Assembly: GCA_025354565.1 (NCBI GenBank)
Contig: JANXMQ010000246.1
Location: 1-53,283 of the forward strand
Source of the DNA: Akkermansiaceae bacterium
GTDB taxonomy: Bacteria; Verrucomicrobiota; Verrucomicrobiia; Verrucomicrobiales; Akkermansiaceae
Direction: 5' to 3'
Length of the DNA: 53,283 nt
Under the pieces are notes generated by a model, which saw only the letters and a list, made by a program, of their open reading frames with translations, was not told where the DNA came from and did not search any database. Position 1 is the first letter of the stretch, and each line of letters starts with the position of its first letter. Below, piece by piece: positions 24,554 to 32,792 of this stretch. The position numbers were made by a program, and so were the translations under genes.

Positions 24554-24982
24554 TTAGAATTTTTGAGAGCGGGTATGATCCCAACCGCCGTCGGCACCAA
24601 GTTCCGGTGGAAACTCGGACAGGCCGTCATGGACGTTCATTTCAATGCGGTTGTCTTCACCGCAGCGCTCGTAGGGTGGTTTGAAGGTGCCGCGATAGGT
24701 TGGGCAGTTAAAGGTAAAGAGTTCGTAGAAACCATAGCCAAGACGGCGCAGGGCGCGGCTGGTGCCATCAGCGGCACCATACCAAACGGAACTGGCACCG
24801 TATTGTTCGTTTTTCCGGACCAGTTGTTCGGGGATTTCCAAGAAGCCGTAGAGGATGTTGTCAATGGCCCGTCCCAGCTTGCGCGCGGACGTGTAAGTGG
24901 AACCCGGAGGTGCTTGGATGTCGGCGACCACGATGCTGCTGAGGGCTGCAATAGTGCTAGCGATGACGAAGAGTTTTTTCAT
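24554..24982 (-). CDS. Exosortase system-associated protein, TIGR04073 family
   Basis: A 142-residue exported protein. The signal peptide MKKLFVIASTIAALSSIVVA is followed by SARKLGRAIDNILYGFLEIP, then ALRRLGYGFYELFTFNCPTY and GTFKPPYERCG. The RKLGRxxxNILYGxLEIP and FxxPTYxGxxxPPY signatures match TIGR04073, a family found in genomes that have an exosortase and PEP-CTERM sorting. Role unknown. Single gene: terminator directly downstream, serA upstream in the same direction with a 65-base gap. The acidic tail is strain-specific. Confidence 0.85.
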   Translation of the reverse strand: MKKLFVIASTIAALSSIVVADIQAPPGSTYTSARKLGRAIDNILYGFLEIPEQLVRKNEQYGASSVWYGAADGTSRALRRLGYGFYELFTFNCPTYRGTFKPPYERCGEDNRIEMNVHDGLSEFPPELGADGGWDHTRSQKF

Positions 24983-25047
24983 GCTGCGAGGAGGTTAAGT
25001 GATTCAGACCGGGGATGGCAACGGATTTTTCAGGTTTTGGTGATTTT

Positions 25048-26646
25048 TTAGAGTTCGAAACTCAGGACGCGGATGATTCCCGGCGTGGCCCGCAGTTGCT
25101 CAAGCAGTTGCGTCGTTGGCTCGGTGTCCACCTCGATCACCGTGACGGCGCGTTTGCGGTCGCTGGTGCGGCTCAGGGCCATATTGGCGATGTTCACAGA
25201 CGCGCTACCCAGGGACGTGCCGAGCGTGCCGACGATGCCGGGGCGGTCGTCGTTCTCCACGAACAGGAAGCGGCCGGTCGGGTTCGTTTCCACGTAATGC
25301 CCGGCGATGTGGACGATGCGCGCGGACTTGCCGAAGATGGTGCCTGCCACCGTGCAAACCTCCTCGCCTTTGATCGCCGAAACTTCGATCAGCTCGGTGC
25401 AGTTAGACGCTAGGGCGGCGGTCGATTCGGTGACGCTGATGCCGTGGGCCTTGGCGATGGCCGGGGCATTGATCAGGTTCACCTGCGCCTCGTTGTGCGC
25501 GGCAGATAGATAGCCTGTTAGCACCTTGCGGGTGATGAGTTCGGTATCGAGTTCCGAGACTGGGCCGAGGTAGGAAACGCGGATGCCATCGCACTGGGCG
25601 GGGGCGATTTTCGACAACAACTTGCCCAGGGAATTCGCGAGATCGAGGTAGGGCCCGACGCTTTCTAACGTGCGGCTGTCAAGGTTCGGCATATTCACCG
25701 CGTTGACAATTTCGCCAGATGTTAGGAAATTCTTCACCTGATGGGCGACCTCGATGCCGACGTTTTCCTGCGCCTCGGCGGTCGAGGCTCCGAGGTGCGG
25801 GGTGAACACGCATTTTTTCGCAGAAAACAGGGGGAAATCCGCAGGCGGCGGCTCCACTTCGTAAACGTCCAGTGCGATCCCTCCGAGGTGGCCGGCATCC
25901 ATGGCGGTCTTGGCGGCGGCCTCGTCCACAAGGCCACCGCGGGCACAGTTGACGATGAGGGCTCCGGGATTGAGCAGGGCGATGCGGGTGGCGTTGAGGA
26001 GGTGGTTGGTTTCCGGTGTTAGAGGAATGTGCAGGGTCACCACGTCGGCCCCGGTGAGGGCGAGATCGGCGGTTTCCGCAAGTTCCACTTTAAGTGACTG
26101 GGCGCGGGCGGCGGTTAGAAATGGATCGAAGGCGACGACGACCATGCCGAAGGCTTGCGCCCGCTTGGCGAATTCAGTGCCGATGCGACCCATGCCGATG
26201 ATGGCGAGGCGCTTGCCGCACATTTCCATGCCTTGCAGCGATTTCCGATCCCATCGACCGGCGATCATCGAGCAATGCGCTTGGCCGATGTTGCGGGCCA
26301 GCGAGAGCATCAAGGCGAAAGCGTGTTCGGCGGTGGAAATGGTATTTCCGCTAGGTGTGTTCATTACCACCACGCCATGATCGGTGGCAGCACTGCGGTC
26401 GATATTATCCACGCCGACACCTGCGCGACCGATGGCCTTGAGGTTCTTGGCTGCGGCGAACACGTCCGCCGTCACTTTCGTTTCGGAGCGGACGATCAGC
26501 CCGTGATAATCTCCGATGATCTTGATAAGTTCCTCCGGCTTGAGACCGGTATTCACGTCCACGGAAATCTCTGGGGCGGCGCGAAGGGCATCCACGCCTT
26601 TTTCCGAAATGGGGTCGGAAACCAACACACGATAACTGCTAGCCAT
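25048..26646 (-). CDS. serA: D-3-phosphoglycerate dehydrogenase
   Basis: A 532-residue long-form PHGDH, the first enzyme of serine biosynthesis (3-phosphoglycerate to 3-phosphohydroxypyruvate with NAD+), cytosolic. Visible: nucleotide-binding LAIIGMGRIGTEFAKRAQAFG split as GMGRIG near residue 150, catalytic Arg in NCARGGLVDE, Glu in the VYEVEPP strand and His in FTPHLGAST. The C-terminus has the intervening domain of type I enzymes (about 315-450) and an ACT domain (FLFVENDDRPGIVGTLGTSL) that probably senses serine. Length matches the 525-530 residues usual for this class. Confidence 0.97.
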   Translation of the reverse strand: MASSYRVLVSDPISEKGVDALRAAPEISVDVNTGLKPEELIKIIGDYHGLIVRSETKVTADVFAAAKNLKAIGRAGVGVDNIDRSAATDHGVVVMNTPSGNTISTAEHAFALMLSLARNIGQAHCSMIAGRWDRKSLQGMEMCGKRLAIIGMGRIGTEFAKRAQAFGMVVVAFDPFLTAARAQSLKVELAETADLALTGADVVTLHIPLTPETNHLLNATRIALLNPGALIVNCARGGLVDEAAAKTAMDAGHLGGIALDVYEVEPPPADFPLFSAKKCVFTPHLGASTAEAQENVGIEVAHQVKNFLTSGEIVNAVNMPNLDSRTLESVGPYLDLANSLGKLLSKIAPAQCDGIRVSYLGPVSELDTELITRKVLTGYLSAAHNEAQVNLINAPAIAKAHGISVTESTAALASNCTELIEVSAIKGEEVCTVAGTIFGKSARIVHIAGHYVETNPTGRFLFVENDDRPGIVGTLGTSLGSASVNIANMALSRTSDRKRAVTVIEVDTEPTTQLLEQLRATPGIIRVLSFEL

Positions 26647-26718
26647 AGGGGCGGGGAGTTAACCCAGCGCCCGCTGGCTGGCAAGGGGTTTGCGCTGGAA
26701 AAAATCGCGCCGCGCACG

Positions 26719-27609
26719 TCACTTGATTTCCATGCCGCTCTTCGGCCAGATCCAGCGGATGACTTTGCCACCTTTGAGCAGGGCCTTGGCTTGGATGGTT
26801 TTCACACCAAAAATCGTCTCCGCCTTGTAGGATGCAACGCCGGTTTGGTAAGTTTCGCCATCCACGGTTTCGTTCGCATCGGCTTTCCAATCCAGCACTT
26901 GCTCGAATTTGAACTCCTTGATCTGGGCGGCCTTGATGCTCGCCTGCATGGCACTCACTACATCCGCAGGCGTACTCGCCGACGTGGTGGGCGCGGCTGG
27001 AGCTGGGGCAGGTTCGGGCGTGGGGGCAGGGGCAGGGATCGGCACCGGAGCGGGTTCCGGCACGGGCGGTGGCTCGATGGTCTTCGTCGGCTCCACCGAG
27101 TCGCCAGTCGGCGGCGTGACTGGGGCCACGGGTGCGGGGATGACTGGGGCGGGTTCGACGGGTGGCGTGACCGGCGGAACGACTTCTGGAGGGCGCGCGA
27201 TTTCGTTCGATTGCAAGGCGGCGATTTGTTGAAAAAGGTCGGTCTCATTCGCCAGCACGCTGCCGAAATACGGGACATCGCCGGGAGGACTGACCACGAC
27301 GGCACCACCTTCCAAGCGCACCAGCTTTGCCCGGTTTCCAGCGGTCAGGATCAGGGTCACGCCAGAGGCTGCGTCGGTGACTTTCACATCCGATTTCAAA
27401 AGGACCGTGGCAGGCAGTTGTTCCGGTTTCAGGCTTGCGAGGTCGATCACTTTCCCGTCGCCTTCCAATTGCAGGATCACATGCTTGCCGCGGGCCATTT
27501 CCGCCGCGCTTGGTTGGACGCCGGTGAGTTGGAATCGCAGGTAGGGTTCCGCCAAGTAGCCAAAAACGCCAGCCGCTAGGATGCCGAGGAGATTGTAGAA
27601 CAATTTCAT
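26719..27609 (-). CDS. Membrane-anchored protein with a Pro/Ala-rich linker
   Basis: Start at ATG 27609 (296 residues), which begins a single membrane anchor (MKLFYNLLGILAAGVFGYLA); a start 17 codons upstream lacks coding character. Residues about 30-135 are a globular extracytoplasmic domain. About 140-205 is a low-complexity Pro/Ala/Val-rich linker (PAPVPIPAPAPTPEPAPAPA), and a second small domain follows (KEFKFEQVLDWKADANETVD, YQTGVASYKAETIFG). No family recognised. The linker suggests a protein that spans peptidoglycan, as in TonB, but there is no TonB motif. Confidence 0.7.
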   Translation of the reverse strand: MKLFYNLLGILAAGVFGYLAEPYLRFQLTGVQPSAAEMARGKHVILQLEGDGKVIDLASLKPEQLPATVLLKSDVKVTDAASGVTLILTAGNRAKLVRLEGGAVVVSPPGDVPYFGSVLANETDLFQQIAALQSNEIARPPEVVPPVTPPVEPAPVIPAPVAPVTPPTGDSVEPTKTIEPPPVPEPAPVPIPAPAPTPEPAPAPAAPTTSASTPADVVSAMQASIKAAQIKEFKFEQVLDWKADANETVDGETYQTGVASYKAETIFGVKTIQAKALLKGGKVIRWIWPKSGMEIK

Positions 27610-27668
27610 GTGTTGGCTGGATACGTAGCTCCCCGGCGATTCCTTGGAAAGAAATTTCAAAATCTCAT

Positions 27669-27902
27669 TCAGCCACCATCGCGGCCTTCCAGATGGTCCA
27701 GCGCTTTCGCGAAACTCGCGTTTCCGAGATAGTGCCGCAACCGGGCATCCACTTCCGACCGATGCTCTGCCGTCCAGGTGGAAATTTCCTCAGACACCGT
27801 TTTCAGCGCCTCCAAATGTCCCGCCGCGTCGCGGTCCCGCCAAGCGTGGTCAGCGATGAGGGTGATACGGCGGCGGAGCAGGGCGATCAATTCGGTATTC
27901 AT
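27669..27902 (-). CDS. Small helical protein, unknown function
   Basis: A 77-residue product from ATG 27902 (MNTELIALLRRRITLIADHA), predicted all-helical and charged, ending ARLRHYLGNASFAKALDHLE. The 11-codon extension to 27935 is less likely. It lies 59 bases upstream of the membrane-anchored gene, on the same strand, probably cotranscribed. No family recognised. Confidence 0.6.
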   Translation of the reverse strand: MNTELIALLRRRITLIADHAWRDRDAAGHLEALKTVSEEISTWTAEHRSEVDARLRHYLGNASFAKALDHLEGRDGG

Positions 27903-28168
27903 GGCAACCACGGGAAATGAATTACATTTCCCCACCGGGAGCGCGAAGTTTATTTCGAGCGGGCGACAATTTCACCGCGCTCTCATTGCCGTAACGGTCC
28001 CGAATTCTAACCTCCTCTTTCTTCTTCGGGCCATTATGACAGAGGCCATTTTTAGGGGGGCAAGCCAGTGGCACACGCCTTGCCACGGGTTGGCGAGTTC
28101 CCAAACAAATTACCTAGTCAATGTTTGCTATTTGGTAATGGTACCGAAGCAGTGAGTCCGAAGCAAGG

Positions 28169-28402
28169 TCACAGATTTTCCATCGCATTGAGAAACCAGA
28201 ATGCTGCGGGTAGAGGCAGTTGCAGCAAAACGCCGGTGCCGATGAATAGCCAGCGTGGCAGATAGGTGAAAGTGGTCCCCGGACATAACGTGTCGCCCTG
28301 AATGCCGCATTTGATCAGATAGATGCCGTAGCTCGTAGCAATCAGCCCAACGGCAATCAGATTGCCACCCCGGTTAATAGCCAGATAAGAATTCAGTTTC
28401 AT
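28169..28402 (-). CDS. Small membrane protein, unknown function
   Basis: A 77-residue protein with two hydrophobic segments (GGNLIAVGLIATSYGIYLI and LPRWLFIGTGVLLQLPLPAA). It follows the 28409-28927 gene by six bases, so the two are probably cotranscribed and translationally coupled. No family recognised. Confidence 0.55.
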   Translation of the reverse strand: MKLNSYLAINRGGNLIAVGLIATSYGIYLIKCGIQGDTLCPGTTFTYLPRWLFIGTGVLLQLPLPAAFWFLNAMENL

Positions 28403-28408
28403 GCATGA

Positions 28409-28927
28409 TCAAATTGTCAAAGTCTCCCCGCAGCGATCCGCTTTCACGCGGGGGATGCTCTTTCCTGCGCTGTAATCGATCAGACCCATACGTGCGAGTT
28501 GGAGAATGTCGGTCTGCCGATTCGGGTAGTCGGTGATTGCCTGCCATTTATTGGCCGCACGAAGAACCGCCAGTGTATCGGCCAATTTGGATTCCAGCCG
28601 GGAATTGTCCGGCAGCATGCTCGCGATGAGCGTATTCACACGAAACAATAACAACGGGCCTGCTAGAAATAATTGGCTGAGCACGTGAGCCGTGCCTGTG
28701 ACACGGTGGACGTAATGATTCACCACAATGGCTCCTGCCGTTTCCTCTCCCAGATCATGATATAAGCCTGACTCGTGATCAAGTGCCGGGAGTCCACACG
28801 CCCCGACTTTCGGAGAAGCCTCGTGCGGAATAAATTCCGCTCCGCTTGCTGCAAGACTTGCCGGGAGGCGTGACAGCGCTAGAAAAGGGCCGTGGCGCAG
28901 CAAAGTGATGTCCGGGAAGTCCTCCAA
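28409..28927 (-). CDS. Hypothetical protein
   Basis: A 172-residue frame with a plausible globular product: HDLGEETAGAIVVNHYVHRV, QLFLAGPLLLFRVNTLIASM, LADTLAVLRAANKWQAITDY. The start region (28892-28927) overlaps the start of the divergent N-acetyltransferase gene, so a later start is possible. It is coupled to the small membrane protein downstream. No family recognised. Confidence 0.5.
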   Translation of the reverse strand: MEDFPDITLLRHGPFLALSRLPASLAASGAEFIPHEASPKVGACGLPALDHESGLYHDLGEETAGAIVVNHYVHRVTGTAHVLSQLFLAGPLLLFRVNTLIASMLPDNSRLESKLADTLAVLRAANKWQAITDYPNRQTDILQLARMGLIDYSAGKSIPRVKADRCGETLTI

Positions 28928-29974
28928 TACATTCCGCAGTTTCGTGGGAAAATTTTCCTCGTGCTCATCGAGGCTGGATTGCTGCCGGAACCGGCGGTGG
29001 CGGAAACCCTGCTGGACTTGGCAGTGTTGGAAGACCTCGGCGTGAAACTGGTGCTCGGCGTGCTGGGCGGCGATTTGAAGGATCTCTACGATTGGACGCT
29101 GGAGTGCGAAATCATGGCCGCCCGGGTTTCGCGCCCGATTTCGGACCCGCTGGCAGTCCCCGAGGCGATGGAAATTCTAGGCCGGGGCCAGTCCGTGGTC
29201 ATCGACGCGTCAGCCACCGGCCCGCTGGACAGCCCGGTCGTGGACTTCGCCCTGCGACTTGGCGTGGCGAAAATTATCACGCTATTAGAAGAGGCGATCC
29301 TCATCGACGGCGCACCCGCCCATGCCATCCGGGCGGCGGATGCGGTGGACCTCGCCGGTCAAAGCGATGCGGCGGGGTCGGCCCTATTGCTGGCGGCGGC
29401 GGCGGCCTGCCACCGTGGTGTGCCGCGCGTGCATGTGCTGAATGGTCGCCAGCAAGGGGTCTTGGTCGATGAGCTTTTCTCAAACGAAGGCGTCGGCACG
29501 ATGGTCCACGCGGACAGCTACCGGGTGATCCGTGAGCTGCGCGAGGAGGATATTCCCGAGCTGTTAGGCATGATTGGGCGTTCGGTGAGACGGACGAAAC
29601 TGGTGGCGCGGACCTATGAGGACATCCAGTCGCGGATCGAGGATTACCGGGTGATGGCCATCGATGACAACGTCGTGGGCTGCGTGGCTTTGCATGAATA
29701 TCCACAAGAAGACTGCGCCGAAGTGGCCTGCCTGTATGTGAAACTGGCGCACGAGGGCCGGGGCTACGGCATCGAGCTGGTACACCACGCGGAAGGTCTC
29801 GCACGGGAGCGCGGGATCGGGCGGGTGTTCGCCTTGAGCAACCGGGCGGCGGATTTTTTCACCACCAAACTGGACTATGAGCCTGCGACCGTGGATGATC
29901 TGCCAGTAATCCGCCGAGCACAATTCGAAGCCAGCGGTCGTGACTCGCGGGTATTTTCGCGCAGGCTGGGGTGA
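28892..29974 (+). CDS. argA: N-acetylglutamate synthase-like protein (AAK + GNAT)
   Basis: A 360-residue protein read from a GTG start. An N-terminal amino-acid-kinase-like domain (about 15-205; FRGKIFLVLIEAGLL, AVLEDLGVKLVLGVLGG, VPRVHVLNGRQQG) is followed by a GNAT domain (about 210-360) with the acetyl-CoA loop HEGRGYGIELV and ARERGIGRVFALSNRAADFF. This layout is that of bacterial ArgA, which makes N-acetylglutamate for arginine synthesis, but the kinase-like part is about 70 residues shorter than in E. coli, so arginine feedback may be altered. Fairly sure of the family, less of the exact reaction. Confidence 0.8.
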   Translation: MAQQSDVREVLQYIPQFRGKIFLVLIEAGLLPEPAVAETLLDLAVLEDLGVKLVLGVLGGDLKDLYDWTLECEIMAARVSRPISDPLAVPEAMEILGRGQSVVIDASATGPLDSPVVDFALRLGVAKIITLLEEAILIDGAPAHAIRAADAVDLAGQSDAAGSALLLAAAAACHRGVPRVHVLNGRQQGVLVDELFSNEGVGTMVHADSYRVIRELREEDIPELLGMIGRSVRRTKLVARTYEDIQSRIEDYRVMAIDDNVVGCVALHEYPQEDCAEVACLYVKLAHEGRGYGIELVHHAEGLARERGIGRVFALSNRAADFFTTKLDYEPATVDDLPVIRRAQFEASGRDSRVFSRRLG

Positions 29975-30059
29975 GCGTCTCCCGCTGATTTTTCCGGGAG
30001 AAATTTTTTCCAACCTTTCCGCTTGAAGCCGTGGAAGAGCCATCGCACCGTTTTCGCAC

Positions 30060-30323
30060 ATGGAAGTATCGAAGAAGAAAAACGCGCCGTCCCCCACGGA
30101 ATTGATCGACTGGTTAGCGGATGAAGGGGTGCTTGATCTGGAATGGGATTTTCCCGAAGACGGGGACTTGTTCGCCGCCGGGCTGGACTCGATGGCAGTG
30201 ATGCAGTTGGTCGTCGCCGTGGAAGACCGCTTCGCCGTCGAGCTAACACCCGAAGATCTGACCCGTGCGAACCTCGCCACGCCCACGACATTGGCGGCGT
30301 TGATTGGCGGAAAACTTTCGTGA
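30060..30323 (+). CDS. Acyl carrier protein (orphan)
   Basis: An 87-residue PP-binding protein. The phosphopantetheine serine is S44 in AAGLDSMAVMQLV, followed by the usual helix II and the VEDRFAVELTPEDL stretch. A four-lysine start (SKKKNAP) precedes the domain. No acyl-AMP ligase, ketosynthase or phosphopantetheinyl transferase is adjacent; instead the next gene, an FAD oxidoreductase, starts inside its stop codon (GTGA). It therefore probably carries the substrate of that oxidoreductase as a thioester; this is inference from coupling. Not the fatty-acid AcpP by context. Confidence 0.9.
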   Translation: MEVSKKKNAPSPTELIDWLADEGVLDLEWDFPEDGDLFAAGLDSMAVMQLVVAVEDRFAVELTPEDLTRANLATPTTLAALIGGKLS

Positions 30324-31519
30324 AACCGCGGGGCGAGTTCTTCGACGTTGCGGTCATCGGTGGCGGTAGCGCGGGGCTGGCGGCGGCGGTCACGGCGGCT
30401 CGGAGGGGTGCGCGGACTTTGTTGTTAGAGCGTCACGGCTACCTCGGCGGCATGGGCACGGCTTCGCTGGTGCATACGTTTTGCGGACTCTATCTGCTAC
30501 GCGAAGAACCCGGCGCGGTCTTGGCGAATCCGGGTTTCCCAGCGGAAATGGCGGGGCTGATGATCGCCGCCACCGGCCTCGGCCCGGTGCGGATGGGGCG
30601 GGTGGACGTGTTGCCGCAACACCCCGTCGAGTTCGCAAGAATCGCGGATGTCTTGGTGGCCGCCGAGCCGCAGTTAGAGCTCCGACTGCACACGGAAGTG
30701 ACGGCGATTTCCCGTGAGGAAAATTGGGCAATCCGGCTGGCGGGACGGGCGGGTTCGCTAACTGTTACTGCCGGAATGCTGGTCGATGCCTCGGGCGATG
30801 CGCTGGTCGCGACTTTGTTAGGACTTGATGCGGCCATGGCAGCGGTCCCGCGCCTGCAACGCCCGGCCTATGTCTTTGGCGTGCAAATCCCGCGACCGCT
30901 TGATGAATCGGCGCGCTTGGAAACGGCGGGACTGATCGTCGAGGGCATCCGCGCGGGCGATCTGCCGGATGCGGCGATGGGGCTGACATTCCGTGCCTCG
31001 GGCAGGCTGGGGGAAATTTTTGGCACGCTCGATCTAGCAGGTGGCGAGCTGGGCTATGATCCGTTGGATACCGCCTGCCTGACGAATCTTGAGGTCGAGG
31101 GCCGCGCGACCGCGAGCACCACGCTGGCGTGGCTGGCCGGGAAATCCGCTTGCTGGAAAAGCGGTTACATCAGCCATTGGCCGGCGCGGGTGGGAATCCG
31201 TGAGAGCCGCCGCTGGCTGGGTGAAACGGTCCTAACGGGTGCAGATTTGATAGTCGGCAGGCGTTTCGAGGAGGAAATTGCGCTGGCGACGTGGCCGATG
31301 GAATTTCGCGAATCCCCACGCGGACCCAAACTGCGTTTTCCCGAAGACAATCGTCCGGCGGGTATTCCTTTGGGGTGTCTCAAGCCCGTTGGCCTTGACC
31401 GCATTTTCGTCGCTGGGCGCTGCATTTCCACCGACCACGACGCGCAGGCATCGATCCGCGTGATGGGCACCTGTTTTGCCACCGGCGAGGCCGCTGGGCG
31501 GGCGGCGGCGGGCGGATGA
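30320..31519 (+). CDS. FAD-dependent oxidoreductase (FAD_oxidored family)
   Basis: Starts with GTG at 30320, overlapping the ACP stop by four bases; 399 residues. The dinucleotide-binding motif VIGGGSAGLAAAVTAARRGA is followed by LLLERHGYLGGMGTASLVHT, the GG-x-GT pattern of PF12831. Near the end, DRIFVAGRCISTDHDAQASI and RVMGTCFATGEAAG complete the FAD site. No signal peptide, so cytosolic. It may oxidise a substrate bound to the neighbouring carrier protein. The following dehydrogenase gene overlaps its stop (ATGA). Substrate unknown. Confidence 0.88.
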   Translation: MKPRGEFFDVAVIGGGSAGLAAAVTAARRGARTLLLERHGYLGGMGTASLVHTFCGLYLLREEPGAVLANPGFPAEMAGLMIAATGLGPVRMGRVDVLPQHPVEFARIADVLVAAEPQLELRLHTEVTAISREENWAIRLAGRAGSLTVTAGMLVDASGDALVATLLGLDAAMAAVPRLQRPAYVFGVQIPRPLDESARLETAGLIVEGIRAGDLPDAAMGLTFRASGRLGEIFGTLDLAGGELGYDPLDTACLTNLEVEGRATASTTLAWLAGKSACWKSGYISHWPARVGIRESRRWLGETVLTGADLIVGRRFEEEIALATWPMEFRESPRGPKLRFPEDNRPAGIPLGCLKPVGLDRIFVAGRCISTDHDAQASIRVMGTCFATGEAAGRAAAGG

Positions 31520-32547
31520 AGTTTTGGTGTCCTTCGGGCTTATCCGCAGTTAGCATACCCCCCCTCAGATTTATGGTAATCCATCGAATTTTCTCCGACT
31601 CGCCTTTGAGCGAAACCGCCGCCCAGATCTTGCGGGAAGGCACTGCGCCGCATGAAATCATCGTCCCTCAGAAAAAACTGTCGTCGATTTTGGCCAAGCC
31701 CGAGGCGGACCCGGCATTTTCGCTAGCAGACATTGCCTTCGGCCAACCCGACCTCGAAAGTATTGCCCGTTCCGAGTGGCTGAAATGGATTCACGTCAGC
31801 ACCGCTGGCTTCACCCGGTATGACACGTCGGAGTTCCGCGCGATGGTCGCCAAGCGCGGGTTGATCGTCACTAACAGCTCCAGTGTCTATGCCGCAGCCT
31901 GTGCGGAACATGTGTTCGCGTTCATGATGGCGCAATCCCGCCGGCTGCCGCAGTCCTTGGGCTCCCACGCCGCCACCGGCTCGTCGGAGTATTTCCAACT
32001 CCGTGGCGACTCAGTTTCCTTGCGTGGTCAGAGCGTTGTGATCCTCGGCTTCGGGGCGATTGCCGCGCATTTGGTGAAATTGCTGGCACCGTTTGAAATG
32101 GCCGTCACCGCCATGCGCCGCCAGCCACGGGGCGATGAAGGCATCCCCACCGTCACTGGGGAAAATCTAGCAGCGGCCCTTGCGACGGCGGATCACGTCA
32201 TCAACATCCTGCCCGACAACGCCGCTTCGCGAAATTTCATCGACACTACCCGACTCGCCCAGATGAAGCGCGGCGCGGTTTTCCACAACATCGGACGGGG
32301 GACTACTGTCGATCAGGATGCCTTGTTGGATTCGCTACGTTCCGGCCACCTCGCCGCCGCCTGGCTGGACGTCACCGAACCCGAACCTTTGCCTGCGGAT
32401 CATCCCCTGCGCGGCGAGCCTAACTGTTTTATCACTCCGCACATCGCCGGTGGCCACGCGGGTGAGGCGGAAACCTTGGTCCGCCATTTCCTCGCGAATT
32501 TCCAACGCTACCTTGCGGGTTCTCCGCTGCTAGATCGGGTTATGTGA
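31516..32547 (+). CDS. D-2-hydroxyacid dehydrogenase family protein
   Basis: 343 residues from the ATG overlapping the previous stop; the ATG at 31573 (19 codons later, MVIHRIFSDSPLSETA) fits the family start better and may be the true one. NAD-binding VVILGFGAIAAHLVKLLAPF, Arg in HNIGRGTTVDQDAL, Glu in WLDVTEPEPLPADHPL and His in CFITPHIAGGH form the usual R-E-H set. The glycine motif is GFGAIA rather than GxGxxG. It reduces 2-oxoacids or oxidises 2-hydroxyacids. By coupling, it should act in the same pathway as the carrier protein and FAD enzyme. Confidence 0.88.
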   Translation: MKFWCPSGLSAVSIPPLRFMVIHRIFSDSPLSETAAQILREGTAPHEIIVPQKKLSSILAKPEADPAFSLADIAFGQPDLESIARSEWLKWIHVSTAGFTRYDTSEFRAMVAKRGLIVTNSSSVYAAACAEHVFAFMMAQSRRLPQSLGSHAATGSSEYFQLRGDSVSLRGQSVVILGFGAIAAHLVKLLAPFEMAVTAMRRQPRGDEGIPTVTGENLAAALATADHVINILPDNAASRNFIDTTRLAQMKRGAVFHNIGRGTTVDQDALLDSLRSGHLAAAWLDVTEPEPLPADHPLRGEPNCFITPHIAGGHAGEAETLVRHFLANFQRYLAGSPLLDRVM

Positions 32548-32792
32548 GATTCGCTTAAAGGCGGAAACGCCGCAAGCACCCTCAGCTTACCTCCGGTTCT
32601 GGAAGATGATTTTCAATGGCGTATGCCAGTTGCAGGGCATTTCCGGCGGCTTGGTGGTGACGCAGTATTTGATGCGTTGCGCTTTTCCGAGATGCCGGGC
32701 GGACTTGGAAAAGCTGTGTGAGCGGGGTAGAAAAATACGGCAGGGTCTTGTCTGGACAGCGCGGAACGGCCCCGTCAGAGTGGGCCAACTTC

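Noticed and set aside
26987-27200. Repetitive stretch as a possible tandem repeat or CRISPR-like array
   Set aside because: It is coding low complexity (Pro/Ala linker) in frame with the minus-strand protein; no regular repeat-spacer structure.
26155-27579. 474-codon plus-strand frame opposite serA and the Pro-rich protein
   Set aside because: It is His/Arg/Gly-rich antisense of two well-supported genes; long shadow frames are common at this GC content.
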